Shown here in pieces: positions 10,399-19,721 of a DNA stretch of 64,000 bases; position 1 is the first letter of the stretch, and each line of letters begins with the position of its first letter. Made by a program: the position numbers and the translations under genes. The notes below the pieces were generated by a model that saw only the letters and a program-made list of their open reading frames with translations, searched no databases and had not been told where the DNA came from. The stretch covers positions 62,001-126,000 of the forward strand of contig NZ_RBJB01000005.1 of NCBI RefSeq assembly GCF_003634635.1, written 5' to 3'. The stretch comes from Marinobacter nauticus. Lineage in GTDB: Bacteria > Pseudomonadota > Gammaproteobacteria > Pseudomonadales > Oleiphilaceae.

Positions 10399-11805
10399 AT
10401 GTCTTCCAGCCGACCCGGAAAATCCGTCTCCCGTATCAAGACCGGCAGCTTTGAGCGCAGGTTGTCGCTGACCAGAGCCGGACTGTTCGCAGGCACGCGC
10501 ATGGCGTCCCATATGGCGACTAACTGGTTCAGCAACAAGGAAACCCGGGAGCAGCGGCATCGGGCAATGCTCTCCAGTCAGGCCCGGTTTCTGGTGGACG
10601 AACTTGGCCGGCTCAAGGGCAGTGTGGTCAAGATCGGCCAGGTCATGGCGCTGTACGGCGAGCATTTTCTCCCCGAAGAAGTGACTGAGGCGCTGCACAC
10701 TCTGGAAGACCAGACCACCTCTCTGGAGTGGCCGGCCATTGAGCGGGTGCTCAAAGCCGAACTGGGGGAGAGCCGGCTTTCTGAACTCGATATTGACCCG
10801 GAGCCTATAGGAGCTGCCTCACTTGGCCAGGTTCATCGTGCGGTACGCCGTAGCGACGGGTTGGAGCTTGTGCTCAAAGTGCAATACCCGGGTGTTGCCG
10901 ATGCCGTCGACAGTGATCTGAACGCTGTGGCTCATCTGCTGAAAGTGGCGCGGCTGGTCAGCTTCGGCCCTGAATTCAACGACTGGCTGGAAGAAGTCCG
11001 GGAAATGATGCACCGGGAGGTGGATTACCGGCTGGAGGCCCGTACCACCGAAAAGTTCCGCCAGATGCTTAGCCATGATCCACGCTTTGTGGTGCCAAGA
11101 GTGCTGGCAGAATTTTCAACGGATCATATTATTGCCTCGACCTATGAGCACGGCCATTCGGTCAGTTCAGTGGCGGTTCGTGAATTGCCACTGGAGCGAC
11201 GCAGTGCCCTGGGCCAGGCAGCCCTGGAATTATTTTTCCGGGAACTATTTGAATGGGGTGAGATCCAGACCGACCCGAATTTCGGCAACTACCGGATTCG
11301 TATTGCGGGCGAACAGGGTGGTGATTCGGAAACTGACCGGATTGTCCTGCTGGATTTTGGCGCCGTGCAGAGTTACTCGTCTGGCTTTCTGAAGCCGGTC
11401 ATCCAGATGATCAGGGCTTCCTATGAGGAAGATCTGGAGCAGGTTGTTGAGGGCGGAATCAAGCTCAGATTCATGAGCCGGGACTGGCCGGCGGAGGTGC
11501 TGGACAAGTTTGGCAAGGTCTGTATGTCAGTACTGGAACCCCTGGCGAAGGATCGCAGTCAGTGGCCGGATTATGCCGTCAACAGCCATGGCCAGTACCG
11601 CTGGAAACAGAGCGATTTGCCCTCGAGAGTGGCCAAGCAGGCCGCCAGGTCTGCCATCAGCCGCTATTTTCGTGTACCCCCCAAGGAATTCGTGTTCCTC
11701 AATCGAAAACTAATCGGGGTTTACACCTTCATTGCGGTGTTGCACTCCGAGTTCAACGGCGAGAACTTGTTGAGAAAATACCTCTATGGGAGCGGTGCTG
11801 CCTAG
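10399..11805 (+). CDS. AarF/ABC1/UbiB family kinase-like protein
   Basis: The 468-residue protein belongs to the ABC1 atypical kinases. Visible family blocks are the KIGQ motif in GSVVKIGQVMALYG, the alanine-rich nucleotide loop GAASLGQVH, the lysine in LKVQYPGV, the catalytic-loop equivalent QTDPNFGNY and LLDFGA. It lacks the C-terminal membrane helices of UbiB, so it is a soluble ABC1 member of unknown substrate rather than UbiB itself. The ATG at 10399 is preferred over an upstream TTG at 10360. Its TAG stop overlaps the stop of the convergent yqaA gene in the shared tetramer CTAG at 11802-11805. Confidence 0.88.
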   Translation: MSSSRPGKSVSRIKTGSFERRLSLTRAGLFAGTRMASHMATNWFSNKETREQRHRAMLSSQARFLVDELGRLKGSVVKIGQVMALYGEHFLPEEVTEALHTLEDQTTSLEWPAIERVLKAELGESRLSELDIDPEPIGAASLGQVHRAVRRSDGLELVLKVQYPGVADAVDSDLNAVAHLLKVARLVSFGPEFNDWLEEVREMMHREVDYRLEARTTEKFRQMLSHDPRFVVPRVLAEFSTDHIIASTYEHGHSVSSVAVRELPLERRSALGQAALELFFRELFEWGEIQTDPNFGNYRIRIAGEQGGDSETDRIVLLDFGAVQSYSSGFLKPVIQMIRASYEEDLEQVVEGGIKLRFMSRDWPAEVLDKFGKVCMSVLEPLAKDRSQWPDYAVNSHGQYRWKQSDLPSRVAKQAARSAISRYFRVPPKEFVFLNRKLIGVYTFIAVLHSEFNGENLLRKYLYGSGAA

Positions 11806-12239
11806 CCAGACGCGGTCAGCACCACCCAGATGACGAAGGCATAGCGCAGTCCCTTACCAATCCCCACCAGAACAATAAAATTCAGCCAGGGGACTCGCAT
11901 AATGCCGCCCACCAGGGTCAGTGCATCGCCGCCAATGGGCAACCAGCCCAGCAGGAGCGACCACTGACCATATCGATTGAACCGGTTTCGTGCCTTGTGT
12001 AGTTGAAGTTCACTGACGGGAAACCAGCGTTTGTGCTTAAAGCGATCCACTTGCCGGCCGATAAGCCCATTAACCACTGACCCCAGAGTATTTCCCATGG
12101 TTGCCCAGAACCACAACCAGAACAGGGGATAATTCTGGCTGACCAGGGTGCCGAGCAGTATTTCCGAATACGCGGGCAGCAGCGTTGCCGCGGCAAAAGA
12201 TGTCAGGAACAGGGTCAGGTAGGCCAAAAACGCCTCCAT
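11802..12239 (-). CDS. yqaA: YqaA family inner-membrane protein
   Basis: This short membrane protein of 145 residues is related to the SNARE-associated/DedA (VTT) superfamily. Three or four hydrophobic segments are visible, including the first 30 residues and the last 25. Family blocks are LLPAYSEILL near the N-terminus, the glycine-rich ATMGNTLGSVVNG, and GWLPIGGDALTLVGG. The biochemical function of YqaA is not known. The gene is alone on its strand, converges with the ABC1 gene and is divergent from the chemoreceptor gene starting at 12280. Confidence 0.85.
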   Translation of the reverse strand: MEAFLAYLTLFLTSFAAATLLPAYSEILLGTLVSQNYPLFWLWFWATMGNTLGSVVNGLIGRQVDRFKHKRWFPVSELQLHKARNRFNRYGQWSLLLGWLPIGGDALTLVGGIMRVPWLNFIVLVGIGKGLRYAFVIWVVLTASG

Positions 12240-12279
12240 GCTCTAGGATGTTGGTTAAGCCTCACAGAAAAAGGTTTCG

Positions 12280-14412
12280 ATGTACATGAAACAACTCTCT
12301 CTGCGCGTAAAACTCTACGCCCTGGTGATTGCACTGCTGCTAACCATGGGTGTGAGTATTGTTATCACCGCCCAGCTCTCCCTCGGTTCCATGGAGGAAC
12401 GGCTGACCCGGGAAACCCGGGGCACGGTGCAACGTATTGTAATGGATCAGCTTAGTGCGACCGCAGGGAAATACGGTGAGCTGGTGACCGGGGTATTCGA
12501 AACCGCCTACCAGACGCCTGAAGTGGTTCGCAGCCTGATTACCCGCAATATAGAAGCGGACAGTTCCGGAAGGATCAGCCGGCGCGACCTTCAGGAAAAC
12601 ATTGGGGCTGTGCTCGAGGAACAGAAGCATCTGAGTTCGATTTACGCCCAGTTTGAGCCGGATGGTTACGACGGCCAGGACATTTACTTTACCGGCGGCG
12701 TGGAAGAACACAGCAGTGATGAGGGCACCCTTGAGATCTACTACTATCGGGACCCGGCCGGCAATGTGTTGTTCAGCAGAACCGAAGACCCTGCCACCAA
12801 ATACCTGGATAACCGCAATGAGTTCGGGATCCGTGAAGCCGAATGGTACCTGTGTTCCCGCGATTCTCTGAAGCCCTGCCTGATGGAGCCCTATGAGTAT
12901 GAGATTGAAGAGGGCTACTCCGAGCTGATGACCAGCCTGGTGGTGCCGGTGATCAGTGACGGCGAGTTTGCCGGGGTGGTCGGTTCCGACATCAACCTGT
13001 CGACACTGCAGTCGACCATTGCCCGCGTCAGCGAGGAACTCTTTGGCGGCCAGTCACGGGTCACATTGCTGAGCGAGAAAGGCCTGATTGCTGCTTCGAG
13101 TCATTATCAGGAGCATCTGGGCCGGCCACTGCGGGAAGCACTGCCGGATCTGGCTGGCGAATTTACGGCGTTGCACCGCAACGGAGGCAGCTTCGACAAC
13201 GGTGAGATTCTCGCCGTGTCGTATCCCGTCAAGGTCGCGTTACCTGGCGCTGAATGGTCGCTGTTGATTGAATTGCCGCGCGATATCGCCCTGGCCAGTG
13301 TGAATGAAATAACGGCGTTGCTGTCAGACGAAGTAACCAGCACGGCCACCCGCCAAACCGTGGTGGGCATTGTGGTGGTCGTGCTTGCGATTGCCGTATT
13401 GGTGTTGCTGGTGCGTTCGGTTACCCGGCCGCTGGACGAAATCCGGAAGCGCATGCGCAATCTGGCCAGTGCCGAGGGCGATCTTACCCGTGAACTGGAT
13501 ATTGACACTCATGCCGAGCTGATTGACCTTGCTGGCGGCTTTAATGCCTTCCTGGCCCGCCTGAGGGAAATGATCAACGACCTCAAAGATGTGAATGCCC
13601 AGGTGCGGGGGCAGGCTTCGGATGTGGGCGCCATTGCACGGGATACCGATGAACAGACAGCCCGCCAGCATCAGGATATCGACAGTGTGGTGACCGCCAT
13701 GAATGAAATGTCGGCGGCGGCGGGGGAAGTGGCCGGCTTTGCTGGCGAGGCAGCGGATAATGCCCGGGCTGCGCGGGATGGCATTAAATTTACCCAGGAT
13801 ACTCTGGGTACGGCGTTGCGGGGCGTGGATGCACTGGCCGGCGATATGGATCAGGCCAGCTCGGCTATTGGTCACGTGGCCCAGCGCAGTGAGGAAATCA
13901 ACCGGATTCTGGAAGTAATCCGTGGCATTGCTGAGCAGACCAATCTGCTGGCACTGAATGCCGCTATCGAGGCTGCACGGGCCGGAGAGCAGGGGCGTGG
14001 CTTTGCGGTGGTAGCCGATGAAGTGCGCACGCTGGCGTCCCGAACCCGCGAATCCACGGATGAAATCAGTGGCATGATTGAGCGTCTGAAAGGCGACGTG
14101 GACGGTGCGGTAACGGTCATTGGAACCGGGGTGGAGCGAGCCACCAGCGCGGTAGAGGGTACCCGGGAAGCCAGTCACTCGCTGGCCACAGTGGTTGAGC
14201 GTATCGCCACGATTGTTGAGCATGTCACCCAGGTGGCCACCGCCGCTGAGGAGCAGAGTTCGGTGAGCGAGGAAATTAACCGGAACCTGACCCACATCGG
14301 CGACGCAGCCAACGATCTGAGGGAGTTGGCGCAGCGGGTCCGCCAGAGTGGCGAAGCGCTCGATGGCCAGGTTCAGGTGCTGGATCGCGAACTGGGCCGC
14401 CTGAAAACCTGA
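12280..14412 (+). CDS. Methyl-accepting chemotaxis protein with dCache sensor
   Basis: The 710-residue chemoreceptor has a first membrane helix at about residues 13-35, a large periplasmic sensor (about 36-360) with the double-Cache pattern ([10 protein letters not shown] and [12 protein letters not shown]), and a second helix at about 365-385. A HAMP domain follows, then a long signalling hairpin. The highly conserved tip [20 protein letters not shown] is near 550-572. It signals to CheA through CheW. The ligand cannot be read from sequence. The in-frame ATG at 12286 is an alternative start. No che genes are nearby. Confidence 0.94.
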   Translation: MYMKQLSLRVKLYALVIALLLTMGVSIVITAQLSLGSMEERLTRETRGTVQRIVMDQLSATAGKYGELVTGVFETAYQTPEVVRSLITRNIEADSSGRISRRDLQENIGAVLEEQKHLSSIYAQFEPDGYDGQDIYFTGGVEEHSSDEGTLEIYYYRDPAGNVLFSRTEDPATKYLDNRNEFGIREAEWYLCSRDSLKPCLMEPYEYEIEEGYSELMTSLVVPVISDGEFAGVVGSDINLSTLQSTIARVSEELFGGQSRVTLLSEKGLIAASSHYQEHLGRPLREALPDLAGEFTALHRNGGSFDNGEILAVSYPVKVALPGAEWSLLIELPRDIALASVNEITALLSDEVTSTATRQTVVGIVVVVLAIAVLVLLVRSVTRPLDEIRKRMRNLASAEGDLTRELDIDTHAELIDLAGGFNAFLARLREMINDLKDVNAQVRGQASDVGAIARDTDEQTARQHQDIDSVVTAMNEMSAAAGEVAGFAGEAADNARAARDGIKFTQDTLGTALRGVDALAGDMDQASSAIGHVAQRSEEINRILEVIRGIAEQTNLLALNAAIEAARAGEQGRGFAVVADEVRTLASRTRESTDEISGMIERLKGDVDGAVTVIGTGVERATSAVEGTREASHSLATVVERIATIVEHVTQVATAAEEQSSVSEEINRNLTHIGDAANDLRELAQRVRQSGEALDGQVQVLDRELGRLKT

Positions 14413-14566
14413 GGCTGGCCCTTCCTCGGGCGATATCGGTATCGTCAGCTACTATCACGATCATGGCGAGGATCAATTTTCAATTGGTGCTCGCCATGCC
14501 ATTATTGCGACATTATAAATGCGCTGAGTGCCAGCCACTCGCAACCCTTTGAGTCAGGAGGTATGT

Positions 14567-14821
14567 ATGGAGCAGGTCACGATTTATGGCCGTTCAAGTT
14601 GTGGTTTTTGCGTTCGGGCAAGGGACCTGTGTGAATCCAGAAACATCCCCTACGTGTGGGTGGACATGATCGAAAAAGGCATGAGCAAACAGGACATTGC
14701 CGACCGTATCGGCCATCCAGTCTACACGGTGCCCCAGATTCTGGTGGGTTCCGAGTATGTGGGTGGTTTCGACGATTTCTCAGCGTATGTGCGCCGCCAT
14801 GAGGCGCAAACGGCCAGTTAG
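14567..14821 (+). CDS. Glutaredoxin (dithiol CGFC type)
   Basis: The 84-residue glutaredoxin reduces disulfides with glutathione. The active site CGFC is at residues 11-14, and TVPQI and GG(F)DD near residues 53-67 are the glutathione-binding elements. The start at 14567 is supported by the strong ribosome site AGGAGG at 14556-14561. The active site differs from the CPYC of classical GrxA and GrxC. Transcription ends at the terminator at 14845-14876 shared with the convergent pfp gene. Confidence 0.9.
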   Translation: MEQVTIYGRSSCGFCVRARDLCESRNIPYVWVDMIEKGMSKQDIADRIGHPVYTVPQILVGSEYVGGFDDFSAYVRRHEAQTAS

Positions 14822-14844
14822 GTCGCAGCCGTTTGTAGCGTAAA

Positions 14845-14876
14845 AAAAAGCCCGGCAATTTTGGCCGGGCTTTTTT
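14845..14876. terminator. Bidirectional rho-independent terminator between the glutaredoxin gene and pfp
   Basis: A perfect 7-bp stem GCCCGGC/GCCGGGC (14850-14856 and 14864-14870) has a 7-base loop. It is flanked by an A-run on the left and a T-run on the right, so it can terminate both converging genes. Confidence 0.9.
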
Positions 14877-14895
14877 GTAGGGCTGCAGGGCAGGA

Positions 14896-16158
14896 TCAGA
14901 GTTCGAACTCGGTCCTCAGTTTCTTCTCCACCAGCTGGTTCTTCAGCTTGGCAACCCTGGGCAGACCGTCGTCAAACGGCGGGAAGCTTTCGCCGGCGAT
15001 CAGCGGCTGCAGGTAATCCCGGCAATCCTGAGTGATGCCAAAGCCGTTGTCTGTGATGTAATGGATCGGCATTTTCTTTTCCTGGTTGGCGACCTCGCTG
15101 AGGTTGGCCTCGCCGATTGACCAGCGATAAGGCTTGGCCTGATCCCGCACGATGGTGGGCATCAGAGCCTGTTTGCCTGCCAGGGCCATTTCCACCGCAG
15201 CCTTGCCAACCGCGTAAGCCTGCTCCACATCAGTGGCCGAGGCAATGTGCCTGGCTGCACGCTGCAGATAGTCTGCCACTGCCCAGTGGTATTTGTGGCC
15301 CAGGGCCTGTTTCACCATATTGGCCAGGGCCGGGGCAACACCACCAAGCTGGGTGTGGCCGAAGGCATCCTTGGCGCCGGCATCGGCAACGAAGCGGCCG
15401 TCTTCGTATTGGGCGCCTTCAGACGCCACCACCACGCAGTAACCGTAATCCCTCACGCACTGATCCACTCGCTCCAGGAATTTCTCCCGGTTGAAGGGAA
15501 TCTCCGGGAACAGGATGACGTGAGGCGGCTCGCCTTCGCTCTGTCCGGCCAGTCCGCCAGCGGCAGCAATCCAGCCGGCGTGGCGACCCATCACTTCCAG
15601 AATGAAGACCTTGGTGGAGGTTTCACACATGGATTTGATATCCAGGCTGGCTTCGAGGGTGGATGTGGCAATGTACTTGGCCACGGAACCAAAGCCGGGA
15701 CAGCAGTCGGTGAAGGGAAGGTCGTTGTCGACCGTTTTGGGCACGCCAATGCAGGTGATCGGGTAACCCATACGATCGGCCAGTTGGGAGACCTTATAGG
15801 CGGTATCCTGGGAATCGCCGCCGCCGTTGTAGAAGAAGTAACCGATGTCGTGGGCCCGGAACACTTCAATCAGGCGCTCGTATTCGCGCTGGTTCTCGGA
15901 AATGTTCTTGAGCTTGTAGCGGCAGGAACCAAAAGCCCCGCCTGGCGTGTGGATGAGGGCCTGGATGGCGTCGTCAGATTCCAGACTGGTATCAATCAGC
16001 TCTTCTTTCAAAGCACCGATGATGCCGTTGCGGCCGGCATAGACCTTGCCGATCTGGTCCGGATGTTTGCGTGCGGTCTGGATAACACCGCAAGCACTGG
16101 CATTGATAACGGCGGTGACCCCGCCAGACTGGGCATAAAATGCGTTCTTGATAGCCAT
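14896..16158 (-). CDS. pfp: Pyrophosphate-dependent 6-phosphofructokinase
   Basis: The 420-residue enzyme phosphorylates fructose-6-phosphate reversibly, and the sequence favours pyrophosphate as donor. The nucleotide loop reads GGGDSQDT (112-119) instead of the GGDGS of ATP enzymes, and the substrate motif is PKTVDNDLP (140-148) with lysine where ATP enzymes have glycine. The start at 16158 has AGGAGG upstream. A reversible Pfp fits a bacterium that runs this step mainly for gluconeogenesis or methylotroph-like metabolism, but that is inference. It is divergent from mpl. Confidence 0.92.
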   Translation of the reverse strand: MAIKNAFYAQSGGVTAVINASACGVIQTARKHPDQIGKVYAGRNGIIGALKEELIDTSLESDDAIQALIHTPGGAFGSCRYKLKNISENQREYERLIEVFRAHDIGYFFYNGGGDSQDTAYKVSQLADRMGYPITCIGVPKTVDNDLPFTDCCPGFGSVAKYIATSTLEASLDIKSMCETSTKVFILEVMGRHAGWIAAAGGLAGQSEGEPPHVILFPEIPFNREKFLERVDQCVRDYGYCVVVASEGAQYEDGRFVADAGAKDAFGHTQLGGVAPALANMVKQALGHKYHWAVADYLQRAARHIASATDVEQAYAVGKAAVEMALAGKQALMPTIVRDQAKPYRWSIGEANLSEVANQEKKMPIHYITDNGFGITQDCRDYLQPLIAGESFPPFDDGLPRVAKLKNQLVEKKLRTEFEL

Positions 16159-16302
16159 CTCGGGCTGAAGCCTCCTGCTGGTTCAACGATGGCGCAGATG
16201 ATACGCCAAACACCGCGGTTTTTCATGAGCATATGCCGGCTCTTGACCGCGCAGAAAGTATGGTAGAGGCTTGGCAGGTTTCAAACCGGAGGCACAACCT
16301 TA

Positions 16303-17697
16303 ATGCATATACATATTCTGGGCATTTGCGGCACGTTCATGGGCAGTCTGGCGGTGATCGCCCGGGAGCTGGGGCATAAGGTGACCGGTTCAGACCAGGG
16401 CGTTTACCCTCCCATGAGTACTCAGCTGGAGGCCCAGGGCATTGCGTTGACAGAAGGTTACCGGCCCGAGAACCTGGAGCCGAAACCGGATCTGGTGCTG
16501 ATCGGGAATGCCATGTCCCGGGGTAATCCGGAAGTGGAAGCGGTGCTCAACCGGCGCATTGATTATATGTCTGGCCCCGAATGGCTCGCCCGGGAAGTCC
16601 TGCGCCACCGGTGGGTGATGGCCGTAGCCGGTACCCATGGCAAAACCACCACAACGGCCATGCTGCTGTGGATTCTCGACCAGGCCGGCTTTGATGCCGG
16701 TTACCTGGTAGGCGGTGTGCCCCAGGACTTTCCGGTGTCTGCCAGGTTGGGCAGCAGTGATTTCTTTGTGATCGAGGCGGATGAGTACGACAGCGCGTTC
16801 TTTGACAAGCGCTCCAAGTTTATCCACTACCGCCCGAGTACCCTGATTCTGAATAACCTGGAATTCGACCACGCCGACATTTTCGAAAACGTGGAAGCCA
16901 TTGAGCGTCAGTTCCACCACCTTGTGCGTACCGTACCGTCTCAGGGCCTGATCATTCGACCTGCCCTGGACAGCCACCTGGATAATGCCCTGGAGATGGG
17001 GTGCTGGAGCCCGGTGCAGGATACGGCTATCGGCAGCGAGATCAGCCGCACGGCGGACTGGCGGGCTGAGCTTCTGGCTGAGGATGGCAGCCGCTTCATG
17101 GTCATCCACCATGAGCAGCCGGTTGCGACGCTGAAATGGGGGCTGACCGGTTTGCACAATGTGCGTAATGCCCTGTCGGCGATTGCCGCTGCCCGTCATG
17201 TGGGCGTAACGCCTGACCATGCGGTGGCGGCGTTGTGCCGGTTCTCTGGAGTGAAGCGCAGAATGGAGCTGGTGGGCGAAATCGGCGGTGTGCGCGTATA
17301 CGACGACTTTGCCCATCATCCAACCGCGATTGCGTCTACCCTGCAGGGATTGCGCAACCGGGTGGGAGATGAGCCCATCCTGGCCATTATCGAACCCCGC
17401 TCCAATACCATGAAGCAGGGTGTGCACAAGCAGACGCTGATCCCGAGTGCCGCACTGGCAGATCGGGTGCTTTGGGGTAATCTCAGTGATATGGACTGGT
17501 TGCCGGAACTGGTGGGGAGCTGGCAGGCGGAACACGGTGAGCTGGATCATCACAGGGTGGAGGCGTCGGTGGAGGAACTGATTGAGAAGGCGCTGGAGGG
17601 ACTGCCAGAGACCTGTCATATCGTGATCATGAGTAATGGCGGTTTTGGCGGCATTCATCGGAAACTGGTGGCCGAACTGGAGAAGCGTCGTGGCTGA
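16303..17697 (+). CDS. mpl: UDP-N-acetylmuramate:L-Ala-gamma-D-Glu-meso-DAP ligase
   Basis: This murein-recycling enzyme joins recovered tripeptide to UDP-MurNAc. It is a Mur-ligase family member of 464 residues. The N-terminal [14 protein letters not shown] is a Rossmann-like start, the P-loop AGTHGKTTT lies at about 109-117, and the C-terminal domain carries DDFAHHPTA, all typical of Mpl and distinct from MurC. ubiX starts inside its last codons at GTG 17690 (8-bp overlap), so the two are translationally coupled although their pathways differ. Confidence 0.95.
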   Translation: MHIHILGICGTFMGSLAVIARELGHKVTGSDQGVYPPMSTQLEAQGIALTEGYRPENLEPKPDLVLIGNAMSRGNPEVEAVLNRRIDYMSGPEWLAREVLRHRWVMAVAGTHGKTTTTAMLLWILDQAGFDAGYLVGGVPQDFPVSARLGSSDFFVIEADEYDSAFFDKRSKFIHYRPSTLILNNLEFDHADIFENVEAIERQFHHLVRTVPSQGLIIRPALDSHLDNALEMGCWSPVQDTAIGSEISRTADWRAELLAEDGSRFMVIHHEQPVATLKWGLTGLHNVRNALSAIAAARHVGVTPDHAVAALCRFSGVKRRMELVGEIGGVRVYDDFAHHPTAIASTLQGLRNRVGDEPILAIIEPRSNTMKQGVHKQTLIPSAALADRVLWGNLSDMDWLPELVGSWQAEHGELDHHRVEASVEELIEKALEGLPETCHIVIMSNGGFGGIHRKLVAELEKRRG

Positions 17698-18313
17698 ACA
17701 ATCACCGGTTGTTAATCTGGCGTTTACCGGCGCGTCCGGAGCCCAGTATGGGCTTCGTCTGTTGCAGTGCCTGGTAGCCAACGGTTGCCGTGTGAACGTG
17801 ATGATCAGTAAGGCGGCCCAGGTGGTGATCGCGACTGAAACCGATTTTCGGCTGCCGGGTTCCACGCCTGCCATGGCAGAGGCCTTGTCGGACTTCGCCG
17901 GTGCGCAGCCCGGTCAGGTACAGGTCTTTGGCCGGGAGGAGTGGTTTTCTCCACCGGCTTCCGGTTCCGGCGAGAAGGCGCCGCTGGTAATTTGCCCCTG
18001 CAGCACCGGCACGCTCTCGGCACTGGCGACCGGCGCCAGCAACAATCTGATCGAGCGCGCCGGCGACGTGGCCCTGAAAGAGCGCCGCAAGCTGATTCTG
18101 GTGTTACGGGAGACGCCGTATTCCGAAGTGCACCTGGAAAACATGCTCAAGCTCACCCGCATGGGTGCGGTAATGATGCCGGCGAGCCCCGGGTTCTATC
18201 ACAACCCGCAGTCGGTGGATGATCTGGTCGATTTTATGGTGGCCCGGATTCTCGACCATCTGGATCTTCCGCAAACCCTGGTACCTCGCTGGGGAGAAAA
18301 GAAAGCCGACTGA
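17690..18313 (+). CDS. ubiX: Flavin prenyltransferase UbiX
   Basis: The enzyme attaches a dimethylallyl group to FMN to make the prenylated cofactor used by the UbiD decarboxylase in ubiquinone synthesis. The N-terminal flavodoxin-like motif [12 protein letters not shown] and the later [23 protein letters not shown] and [14 protein letters not shown] blocks identify it. The GTG at 17690 gives 207 residues, the family length; an upstream ATG at 17636 would add mpl-overlapping sequence. ubiD is not in the window. Confidence 0.94.
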   Translation: MAEQSPVVNLAFTGASGAQYGLRLLQCLVANGCRVNVMISKAAQVVIATETDFRLPGSTPAMAEALSDFAGAQPGQVQVFGREEWFSPPASGSGEKAPLVICPCSTGTLSALATGASNNLIERAGDVALKERRKLILVLRETPYSEVHLENMLKLTRMGAVMMPASPGFYHNPQSVDDLVDFMVARILDHLDLPQTLVPRWGEKKAD

Positions 18314-18435
18314 TCCGTTCCGGGGCGATGGTTTTTGCCAAAGCGATTGATGGTTTTCACCATTGAGCGAAACCCCGCCCCGCCACAGACTTGCTGAACA
18401 CAATGATAAACCAACCCGTTTACCGAGGTTCAGCA

Positions 18436-19575
18436 ATGATTCCACGTACTCTTTTCGACGCCGATCTTGAAGGCTTCCGCGATTCCGTTCGCAAGTTTCT
18501 GGAGCAGGAAGCGGCTCCGTATCATGACCAATGGGAAAAAGATGGTCAGGTCAGCCGCGAGCTCTGGCAGAAAGCAGGTGAGCTGGGCTTCCTGTGCCCG
18601 ATGCTGCCGGAAGAGTACGGCGGTGTGGGGGCCGATTTCCGTTACTCCGCAGTGATTATGGAAGAGATCTCCCGGGCCGGATTGTCTGGCATTGGCTGGG
18701 GGCTGCACTCCGATATCGTGGCGCCTTATATCCTGAACTACGGCTCAGAAGAGCAGAAACAGAAGTATCTGCCGAAAATGGCTTCAGGTGAAATGATTAC
18801 TGCCATCGCCATGACTGAACCGGGCGCGGGTTCCGACCTGCAAGGCGTAAAAACCACGGCGATTCGCCAGGGTGACCACTACATTCTGAATGGCTCGAAA
18901 ACCTTTATCACCAACGGCCAGTTGGCGGATCTGGTGATTGTCGTTGCCAAGACCGACCCCAAAGAAGGTGCCAAGGGTACCAGCTTGTTGCTGGTCGAAA
19001 CCGCCTGGGAGGGCTTTGAAAAAGGCCAGAACCTGAACAAGGTGGGGATGAAAGCCCAGGACACCTCCGAGCTGTTCTTCCAGGATGTGAAAGTACCGGC
19101 AGACAACCTGCTGGGCAGCATGGAAGGGCAGGGCTTTTTCCAGTTGATGCAGGAGTTGCCGGCCGAGCGTCTGCAGGTGGCCCTGACCGCCGTAGCCGCC
19201 GCCGAGGCGGCCTGGCAGTGGACCCTGGATTACGTGAAAGAACGCAAAGCCTTCGGTAAACCCGTCATCGCTTTCCAGAACACCCGCTTCAAGCTGGCTG
19301 AACTGAAGGCCGAAATCACGGCCGCCCGTGTGTTCACTGACCGTTGCCTGGAGCTGCACCTCGACAAGAAACTGGATATCCCGACGGCGGCCATGCTCAA
19401 GCAGCACACTACCGACCTTCAATGCAAGGTGATGGACGAATGCGTTCAGCTGCACGGTGGCTACGGCTACATGTGGGAGTATCCGATTGCCCGGGCGTGG
19501 GCCGATTCGCGCGTGCAGCGGATCTACGCCGGCACCAACGAAATCATGAAAGAAATCGTGGCGCGGTCGTTCTGA
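18436..19575 (+). CDS. Acyl-CoA dehydrogenase
   Basis: The 379-residue flavoenzyme oxidises an acyl-CoA to its trans-2-enoyl form. Family blocks are AMTEPGAGSDLQG, NGSKTFITNGQ, KERKAFGKPV, QLHGGYGYMWEYP and the C-terminal YAGTNEIMKEIVAR. The glutamate of the IYEGT motif used as base in short- and medium-chain enzymes is alanine here (IYAGT), so the base is more likely in helix G (AERL region) as in isovaleryl-CoA and long-chain types; this is inference. The start at 18436 has GAGG upstream. Substrate is not known. Confidence 0.92.
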   Translation: MIPRTLFDADLEGFRDSVRKFLEQEAAPYHDQWEKDGQVSRELWQKAGELGFLCPMLPEEYGGVGADFRYSAVIMEEISRAGLSGIGWGLHSDIVAPYILNYGSEEQKQKYLPKMASGEMITAIAMTEPGAGSDLQGVKTTAIRQGDHYILNGSKTFITNGQLADLVIVVAKTDPKEGAKGTSLLLVETAWEGFEKGQNLNKVGMKAQDTSELFFQDVKVPADNLLGSMEGQGFFQLMQELPAERLQVALTAVAAAEAAWQWTLDYVKERKAFGKPVIAFQNTRFKLAELKAEITAARVFTDRCLELHLDKKLDIPTAAMLKQHTTDLQCKVMDECVQLHGGYGYMWEYPIARAWADSRVQRIYAGTNEIMKEIVARSF

Positions 19576-19591
19576 CGAATTGTCCCGATTT

Positions 19592-19619
19592 GCAGGCCCC
19601 GGCACATTCCGGGGCCTGC
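19592..19619 (+). terminator. Strong hairpin after the acyl-CoA dehydrogenase gene
   Basis: An 11-bp perfect stem GCAGGCCCCGG/CCGGGGCCTGC with a 6-base loop lies 17 bp after the stop codon. There is no T-run after it, so termination is likely but not textbook. Confidence 0.55.
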
Positions 19620-19721
19620 TCGTTACCAAACTTTACAATTTGCCAAGCCTGTCAAGGTCTCCCGGCGGCACATCTCCTAAAGTAGCGGCACAACCTCTAA
19701 CAAGGATAAATGGTTGCCGCG

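Noticed and set aside
16390..17874. Long minus-strand open frame opposite mpl and ubiX
   Set aside because: It spans two well-supported genes on the other strand and shows low-complexity composition typical of an antisense frame.
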